Of a stretch of 64,000 nt of DNA, positions 59,141-64,000 are shown one piece after another. The notes under the pieces were generated by a model. That model worked only from the letters and a program-made list of their open reading frames with translations. It did not search any database and had not been told where the DNA came from. The DNA comes from JAFAYN01 sp963733105 (lineage in GTDB: Bacteria; Gemmatimonadota; Gemmatimonadetes; Longimicrobiales; Longimicrobiaceae). The stretch spans positions 186,001-250,000 of the forward strand of contig CAVTCB010000005.1 of the NCBI GenBank assembly GCA_963733105.1. Direction: 5' to 3'. Position 1 is the first letter of the stretch. Each line of letters opens with the position of its first letter. The position numbers and the translations under genes were made by a program.

Positions 59141-60063
59141 TCGACCGCTTCATCGGGAGGACGCCGCTGGTCCGGCTGGAGCGCGTGGTGGAGCCGGACA
59201 TGGCGGAGGTGTGGGTCAAGGTGGAGGGGATGAACCCCGGCGGCTCCATCAAGGACCGCACGGCGCTCGCCATGATCGTGGACGCCGAGAAGCGCGGTCT
59301 GCTGAAGCCGGGCGGCACCATCGTGGAGCCCACCTCGGGGAACACCGGGATCGGGCTGGCGCAGGTGGCGTCGGCGCGCGGGTACCGGCTGGTCCTGTGC
59401 CTCCCCGCGCAGATGAGCGAGGAGCGCAAGGCGACGCTCCGGGCCTACGGGGCGGAGCTGGTGCTCACCGACCCGGAGCGGCGGATGCTGGCGGCCATCG
59501 AGGAGGCGGAGCGCATCCGCGACGCGACGGGGGCCTTCCTCCCCAACCAGTTCTCCAACGCGGCCAACCCGCGGGTCCACTACGAGACCACCGGGCCGGA
59601 GGTGTGGGAGGGAATGGAGGGGCGGATCGACGCCTTCGTGTACGGGACGGGTACGGGGGGGACGATCTCGGGGGTGGGGCGCTACCTCAAGGAGCGGGAC
59701 CCGCGGGTGCGGGTGCACGCGGTGGAGCCGGGGCGCTCGGCGGTGCTGCACGGCGAGGAGCGCGGCCAGCACCAGTTCCAGGGGATGGGGCCGGGGTTCA
59801 TCCCGCCCAACCTGGACCGCACGGTGATCGACGGGCTGGTCAAGGCGTGGGAGGAGGAGGCCTTCCCCGTGGCCCGGCGGCTGGCGCGCGAGGAGGGATT
59901 GTTCGTGGGGATGAGCTCGGGGGCGATCGTGTGGGCGGCGCTCCGGGTGGCGCGCGAGGTGGGGCCGGGGGGGCGGGTGGTCACCATCGCCCCGGACACG
60001 GGCGCCCGCTACCTGAGCACGGCGCTCTTCTCCCCCCCGCCCTCGGGCGACGAGGTGATCTGA
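59137..60063 (+). CDS. cysK: cysteine synthase
   Basis: 308 residues, GTG start. PLP enzyme that makes cysteine from O-acetylserine and sulfide. The Schiff-base Lys is in NPGGSIKDRTAL, the substrate loop is PTSGNTGIGLA, the phosphate loop is GTGTGGTISGVG and the pyridine-N Ser is in VGMSSGAIVWAAL. The length is a little short, but no motif is missing. It could also be a CysM or a cystathionine-synthase-like member; the acceptor cannot be proved. It sits in an OsmC-cysK-lysC operon. Confidence 0.92.
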   Translation: MIDRFIGRTPLVRLERVVEPDMAEVWVKVEGMNPGGSIKDRTALAMIVDAEKRGLLKPGGTIVEPTSGNTGIGLAQVASARGYRLVLCLPAQMSEERKATLRAYGAELVLTDPERRMLAAIEEAERIRDATGAFLPNQFSNAANPRVHYETTGPEVWEGMEGRIDAFVYGTGTGGTISGVGRYLKERDPRVRVHAVEPGRSAVLHGEERGQHQFQGMGPGFIPPNLDRTVIDGLVKAWEEEAFPVARRLAREEGLFVGMSSGAIVWAALRVAREVGPGGRVVTIAPDTGARYLSTALFSPPPSGDEVI

Positions 60064-60065
60064 GC

Positions 60066-61420
60066 GTGGCGACGATCCTCAAGTTCGGCGGCACCTCGGT
60101 GGAGGACGCGGCGGCGTTCGGGCGCGTCGTCCGGATCGTGGAGGGGGCGCGCGGCGGCGCCCCGGTGGTGGTGACCTCGGCCATGAGCCGGATGACGGAC
60201 GCACTGCTGGCCGCGGCGCGCGTCGCGGCGGGGGGGATGCCGCGGGGGGCTCCGCCGGGCTGGCTGCGCACCTGGACCGCCACACGGCGGTGGCGGAGGC
60301 GCTCCTTCCCGGGGAGGCCGCGGCGGAGGTGGGTGGATGGCTGGAGGAGGCCCGGAGCAAGCTGGCGGAGCTGCTGCGCATCGTCGCCGCGCATCCGGGG
60401 ACGCGCCGGCCCCTGCTCGACGAGGTGGTCTCCCACGGGGAGCGGCTCTCCTCACGGCTCCTGGCGGAGGCGCTGCGCGCGGCCGGGGTTCCGGCGCGCT
60501 GGGTGGACGCGCGCTGCTGCGTACGCACGGACGAGGAGCACGGCCGCGCCGCCCCGCTCCCGGGGCTGACGAGGGAGTGCACGCGCGCGGAGCTCCTCCC
60601 GCTGCTGGAGGCGGGGGAGGTCCCGGTGCTGGGCGGCTTCGTGGGCTCCGCGGCCAGCGGCGCGACCACCACGCTGGGACGCGGCGGCTCGGACTACAGC
60701 GCCGCGATCGTGGGGGCGGCGCTGGAGGCACGGGAGATCCAGATCTGGACCGACGTCACCGGGTTCCTCACCGCCGATCCGCGAGTGGTCCCCGGCGCCC
60801 GGCCCATCGCGCACCTCTCCTACGACGAGGCCGCGGAGCTGGCCTACTTCGGCGCCAAGGTGCTCCACCCGCGCACCATCCAGCCGGCGGTGGAGCGGGC
60901 CATCCCGGTGCGGATCTGCAACTCCCGCCAGCCGGAGGCGGGCGGGACGCTGATCGACGCCCGCGCGGAGCCCACCCCGGAGGGGGTGCGCGCCATCGCC
61001 CACAAGTCGGGGATCACGGTGATGCGGGTGGCCTCGGCGCGGATGCTGGGGGCGTACGGCTTCCTCCGCGCCCTGTTCGAGGTGTTCGACCGCCACCGGG
61101 TGGTGGTGGACGTGGTCACCACCTCGGAGGTGAGCGTGTCGCTCACCCTGGAGGAGGCCGGGGCGCCCGACGCCCTGCTCGCGGACCTCCGCGCCCTCGG
61201 GGAGGTGCAGGTGGAGGCCGGAAACGCGATCGTCTGCGTGGTGGGGGCGGGGCTTCGCTCGCGCCCGGGGGTGGCCGGGCGGGTGTTCGCGGTGCTCCCG
61301 GACGTCAACGTGGGGCTGATCTCGCAGGGCGCCTCCAGCATCAACCTGACCTTCGTGGTGGAGGAGGGCCGCGCCGCCGAGGTGGTCCGGCGGCTCCACG
61401 CGGAGTTCTTCGGGTCTTGA
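60066..61420 (+). CDS. lysC: aspartate kinase, one frameshift
   Basis: About 452 residues after correction. The GTG at 60066 gives MATILKFGGTSVEDAAAFGRVVRIVEGA (ATP-binding KFGGTS). At the G run 60230-60236 the frame is lost: one more G yields AAGGDAAGG...AHLDRHTAVAEALLPGEAAAEVGG. The rest has VPVLGGFVGSAASGATTTLGRGGSDYSAAIVGAALEA, WTDVTGFLTADPRVVPGA and TIQPAVERAIPVRICNS, then two ACT domains (GITVMRVASARMLGAYGFL...; VCVVGAGLRSRPGVAGRVFAVL...). It phosphorylates aspartate, first step to Lys, Thr and Met, with feedback control by the ACT domains. It starts 3 bases after cysK. Confidence 0.9.
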
Positions 61421-61445
61421 CGGCAGTGATTATCCGCTGCCGGTG

Positions 61446-61793
61446 CTACGGCCCGGCCGGCCCCTGCTCGCGCCGCTCCCGTTTCCCCCGCGCGATCTCG
61501 GTCGCCAGAGCGTCGAGGCGCTGCTCCCACAGCCCCCGGAAGCGGTCGAGCCAGCCGTCCACCTCCTCCAGCGGGAGCGGCTCCACGCGGTAGATGCGGC
61601 GCGCGCCCTCGGCGCGCGCCGTGGCGAACCCGGACTCCAGGAGGACCCGCAGGTGCTGGGACACCGCGGGCTGGGAGATGCCGAACTCCCGCTGCACCAC
61701 CTCCACGATCCCGCCCGACGTGCGCTCCCCCTCGGCGAGCAGCTCCAGGATGCGGCGCCGGACGGGGTTCCCCAGGACGTCGAAGGCGTGCAT
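61446..61793 (-). CDS. ArsR family (SdpR-like) transcriptional regulator
   Basis: 115 residues: MHAFDVLGNPVRRRILELLAEGERTSGGIVEVVQREFGISQPAVSQHLRVLLESGFATARAEGARRIYRVEPLPLEEVDGWLDRFR. The winged helix is complete but no metal-binding Cys are present, so it is the non-metal SdpR-like type usually paired with SRPBCC proteins, as here (start overlaps the SRPBCC stop). Converges with lysC. Confidence 0.92.
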   Translation of the reverse strand: MHAFDVLGNPVRRRILELLAEGERTSGGIVEVVQREFGISQPAVSQHLRVLLESGFATARAEGARRIYRVEPLPLEEVDGWLDRFRGLWEQRLDALATEIARGKRERREQGPAGP

Positions 61794-62461
61794 CAGCTGC
61801 CGGGATCGTCCCCGGCCGACGCGTCGTCGCCCGTGTACGCCGCCCGGGTCCGCTCCGCCGCGGCGGCGGCCGCCTCGGGGTCGGTGCCGGCGGCGACCGA
61901 CGCCCGGCCCCAGTCGTCGCTGCTGAGACCCACGAACTCCCGCCCCTCGTCCGTCGCGAGCCACGCGACCGCTTCCTCGGGGACCACGTCCGCGCCGCCC
62001 GACAGGTGCACGCCGAGGCCCAGGAGGCAGGAGTCCCACCCGACGCCGACCGCGCCGGGCCCGAACTGGTCCCACATCGCGTCCGGGACGTGCGCCGTGT
62101 GCTCCAGCTCCAGGAGGGTGCCTCCGGCCGCGTCCTCGCCGAGCCGCACCTCCACCCACGAGACCTCTCCGCCGTACTCCCAGGTCATCGCCAGGTGCCG
62201 GGGCGGGTCGCAGGCGGTGATCTCCCCGCCCGCGTTCCCCTGGAGCTGGTACCGTCCCCCCAGGCGCAGGTCGCCGGAGACGGGGAGGAACCACCGCGGG
62301 ATGCGCTCCGGGCTGGTGATGGCGTCCCACACGTCGTCGGCGGTCGTGTCGTAGGTGCGGCTGGCGATGATGACCCGCGCGGGCCGTCCGTCGCGCTCGC
62401 GGTTCTCGACGGCGCGGGTGACCGCGCCGACCTGGCGGGCGATGTCGATGCCGAGCTTCAT
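61793..62461 (-). CDS. SRPBCC (AHSA1-like) protein
   Basis: 222 residues. RVIIASRTYDTTADDVWDAITSPERIPRWFLPVSGDLRLGGRYQLQGNAGGEITACDPPRHLAMTWEYGGEVSWVEVRL is the START/Bet v1-like fold of the AHSA1 group, which binds small hydrophobic ligands. The C-terminal ~70 residues add an acidic, Ala-rich extension (WLATDEGREFVGLSSDDWGRASVAAGTDPEA). It is first in a two-gene operon with the ArsR regulator; an AT-rich operator region lies upstream. Confidence 0.87.
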   Translation of the reverse strand: MKLGIDIARQVGAVTRAVENRERDGRPARVIIASRTYDTTADDVWDAITSPERIPRWFLPVSGDLRLGGRYQLQGNAGGEITACDPPRHLAMTWEYGGEVSWVEVRLGEDAAGGTLLELEHTAHVPDAMWDQFGPGAVGVGWDSCLLGLGVHLSGGADVVPEEAVAWLATDEGREFVGLSSDDWGRASVAAGTDPEAAAAAAERTRAAYTGDDASAGDDPGS

Positions 62462-62510
62462 GGCGTGTTCCGTGGAGTAGGTGGGTGGTCCGGTCCGGGA
62501 GCCTGCCTGG

Positions 62511-62540
62511 AATAATATAAGTAGAATATGATATAAGACA
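62511..62540. promoter_or_regulatory. AT-rich promoter/operator with ATATAAG direct repeats
   Basis: The only strongly AT-rich stretch in the region. ATATAAG occurs at 62515-62521 and 62531-62537 (16-bp period) with AGAATAT between. It lies 50-80 bases before the SRPBCC start and is a good candidate for the ArsR-type operator and overlapping -10. Confidence 0.5.
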
Positions 62541-62544
62541 ACGC

Positions 62545-63198
62545 CTATGCGGTGGGATCGCTCCCCGTCTCCCCCAGCAGGTCGCGCCCCAGCACCTCAC
62601 CCAGGAAGTCGATCTCGGCGCGCAGCACCTCGGCGGCCGGGCGGCCGCACGGGGCCGTCCGGCCGCAGTGCGTGGCCGTGGTGAAGCCGGTGTGCTCGCC
62701 GTAGGGGTCGGTGGCGGCGTCGTGCAGGACCACGCCCTCCGGGGAGATGGAGACGGGATGGAGCCAGCAGGCCAGCGGCTTGTAGTGCCAGGGGTGCAGC
62801 CCCCGCGCGTCCGCGAGCGCCTGGAGCGCGCAGCGCGAGTCGGCCAGGAGGAAGGCGCAGGCGGTGTCGGGGAGGTGCGCGGGGTAGTCGGGGACGAGGG
62901 CGTGGAAGGGCTCCGGCCGGAGGGCGGTCCGCCAGGCGCGCCCCTCGCGCTCCAGCGCCGTCTCCGGGTCCACGCCCGAGGCGCGGAAGAAGTCCGCCTC
63001 CTTCCGCAGCAGGTGCCGGAGGACCGCCGCGACCTCGTCGTTGAGCGTCACGCCCTCGGAGCAGCAGGTCCCCCGGCAATGCGCCAGGTCGCACCGCGCC
63101 AGGGGCCGCTCGAAGGAGGCGCGGTCGAGCCCCGCGTCGGCGAGCATGGCGCGCAGGGCGCTCTCGGTGGCGGGGTAGGCGGTTCGCGGCGGCTGCAT
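62545..63198 (-). CDS. DUF3109/YkgJ-type Cys-rich protein
   Basis: 217 residues. Cys cluster LARCDLAHCRGTCCSEGVTLNDE near the N-terminus, then ACAFLLADSRCALQALADARGLHPWHYKPLACWLHPVSI and a distal HCGRTAPCGRP. This arrangement resembles DUF3109 and the YkgJ zinc/iron-chelating family, thought to bind an iron-sulfur cluster or zinc. Function is unknown. ATG overlaps the FabH-like stop (ATGA), so the two are coupled. Confidence 0.82.
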   Translation of the reverse strand: MQPPRTAYPATESALRAMLADAGLDRASFERPLARCDLAHCRGTCCSEGVTLNDEVAAVLRHLLRKEADFFRASGVDPETALEREGRAWRTALRPEPFHALVPDYPAHLPDTACAFLLADSRCALQALADARGLHPWHYKPLACWLHPVSISPEGVVLHDAATDPYGEHTGFTTATHCGRTAPCGRPAAEVLRAEIDFLGEVLGRDLLGETGSDPTA

Positions 63199-64000
63199 CA
63201 CCGGGTGCCGGGTCCCAGCACCGCCGCCCCGGCCGTGGCCCCGGCGCCGAAGCTCACCAGGAGCGTGGGGCGGCCCGGGACCAGCCGTCCCGCCCGGATC
63301 GCCTCGTCCAGCGCGACGGGGACGGTGGCGGCCCCGGTGTTCCCGCAGCGGTCGATGTTGACGTACACCAGCCCCTCCGGGAGGCCCATGGCGTGCGAGA
63401 CCGCTTCCAGGATGCGGAGGTTGGCCTGGTGGGGGACCACCAGCCCCAGGTCGGCGCGCCCGATCCCGGCGCGCCCCAGGGCGGCCTCCGCCTGCGCGGC
63501 CATGGTGCGCACCGAGGCGCGGAAGAGCCGCGAGCCCTCCATGCGGAGGAGGTGCGACTGCTCCGCCAGCACCCGCTGGTCGAAGGGGCGGAGCGACCCC
63601 CCGCCGGGGCGCACCAGCGCGTCCGCCAGCCGCCCGTCGGCCCACCAGCTGGTGGCGCGCACCGCCAGCGGCCCCTCCCCCGCGGCCAGCACCACCGCCC
63701 CCGCGCCGTCTCCGAAGAGCGGCCCGGTGGCCGGGTCGGCGCGGTCGGTGACGGTGGACAGCTTGTCCACCCCCACCACCAGCGCGTACCTCCCCAGCCC
63801 GCCGCGCAGCAGCGCGTCCGCCACCACCAGGGCGTAGATCCACCCGGCGAAGCCGGCCTCCACGTCGAAGCACGCGGCGCCCCACGCCCCGACCGCCGCC
63901 TGCAGCTCGCACGCGGTGGGGGGGGTGAGGTGGTCGGGGGTGGAGGTGGCGACCACCACCACCGCCAGCTCCCCGGCCCCGATCCCCGCCGACTCCAGCG
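63198..64000 (-). CDS. beta-ketoacyl-ACP synthase III (FabH) homologue lacking the active-site Cys; N-terminus beyond window
   Basis: Frame open to the window edge (at least 267 codons). Matches FabH: VVVVATSTPDHLTPPTACELQAAVG, DKLSTVTD, GPLFGDGAGAVVL, VVPHQANLRILEAVSHAMGLP (His), YVNIDRCGNTGAATVPVALDEAI (Asn) and LLVSFGAGATAGAAVL. The nucleophile motif, normally D-I-N-A-A-C-S-G, reads DVEAGFAGWIYAL: Phe (codon at 63849-63851) replaces Cys. FabH condenses acetyl-CoA with malonyl-ACP through that Cys; without it the protein could be inactive, a decarboxylase, or perform another transfer. A TTC/TGC sequencing error cannot be excluded. Confidence 0.83.
   Translation of the reverse strand, partial: LESAGIGAGELAVVVVATSTPDHLTPPTACELQAAVGAWGAACFDVEAGFAGWIYALVVADALLRGGLGRYALVVGVDKLSTVTDRADPATGPLFGDGAGAVVLAAGEGPLAVRATSWWADGRLADALVRPGGGSLRPFDQRVLAEQSHLLRMEGSRLFRASVRTMAAQAEAALGRAGIGRADLGLVVPHQANLRILEAVSHAMGLPEGLVYVNIDRCGNTGAATVPVALDEAIRAGRLVPGRPTLLVSFGAGATAGAAVLGPGTR

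Overview
The window is very GC-rich, coding-dense bacterial chromosome with no transposase, CRISPR array, rRNA or tRNA that I could recognise. Several features together point to Gemmatimonadota, probably a Longimicrobium-like lineage: abundant secreted peptidases (S9, M1, M20, M28, M6-like), two ADOP/MacB-type permeases (one beside a PadR regulator), a short class I lanthipeptide-type precursor, paired SugE-type SMR exporters, and dense families of structured intergenic repeats. This placement is inference from content, not from a marker-gene tree.

Layout. 1-6 kb (mostly minus strand): zinc-ribbon membrane protein (cut by the window edge), DUF5990 (frameshifted), VOC protein, SugE/Gdx under a guanidine-II riboswitch, PepSY protein behind a Fur-like box, and a coupled three-gene set (GCS-like ligase, M15-like protein, class A beta-lactamase-like hydrolase). 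6-25 kb: DsbA-like protein, ispG, a secreted protein, M1 and S9 peptidases, HD-GYP plus HEAT-repeat pair, polA, a phosphoribulokinase-like kinase, a YdjM-like protein and a permease. 25-31 kb: S9 peptidase, thymidine kinase, NYN/PIN nuclease, a second SugE-like exporter, alpha/beta hydrolase, M20 peptidase.

32-38.4 kb holds the most striking locus: five secreted proteins in one apparent operon. A metzincin-type protease carries Ig-like repeats and a dockerin-like tail; a lipoprotein follows; then a lipoprotein with a cohesin-like domain; then an M6 protease with a two-repeat dockerin; then a small lipoprotein. It reads as a surface-anchored protease complex built on cohesin-dockerin pairing.

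38-50 kb: FAD oxidoreductase, methyltransferase, M28 peptidase, lanthipeptide-type precursor, MNT nucleotidyltransferase, two-domain ALDH16-type dehydrogenase, a GntR/SPFH module and a POT transporter. 49-53 kb: a copper-type set (CopC-CopD fusion, His/Met-rich outer-membrane-like lipoprotein, His-rich periplasmic protein). 53-64 kb: EamA transporter, inositol monophosphatase, ADOP permease with PadR, an OsmC-cysK-lysC operon, SRPBCC/ArsR pair, DUF3109, and a FabH homologue (cut by the window edge) lacking the active-site Cys.

Non-coding DNA is unusually informative. A ~140-bp structured repeat occurs six times, each starting in or just after the 3' end of a gene in the same sense, with stems that covary between copies. 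Other hairpin families accompany it. At least six genes are broken by single-base indels, mostly one base short in G or C runs, so the contig probably contains residual sequencing errors; those genes are annotated as single genes.
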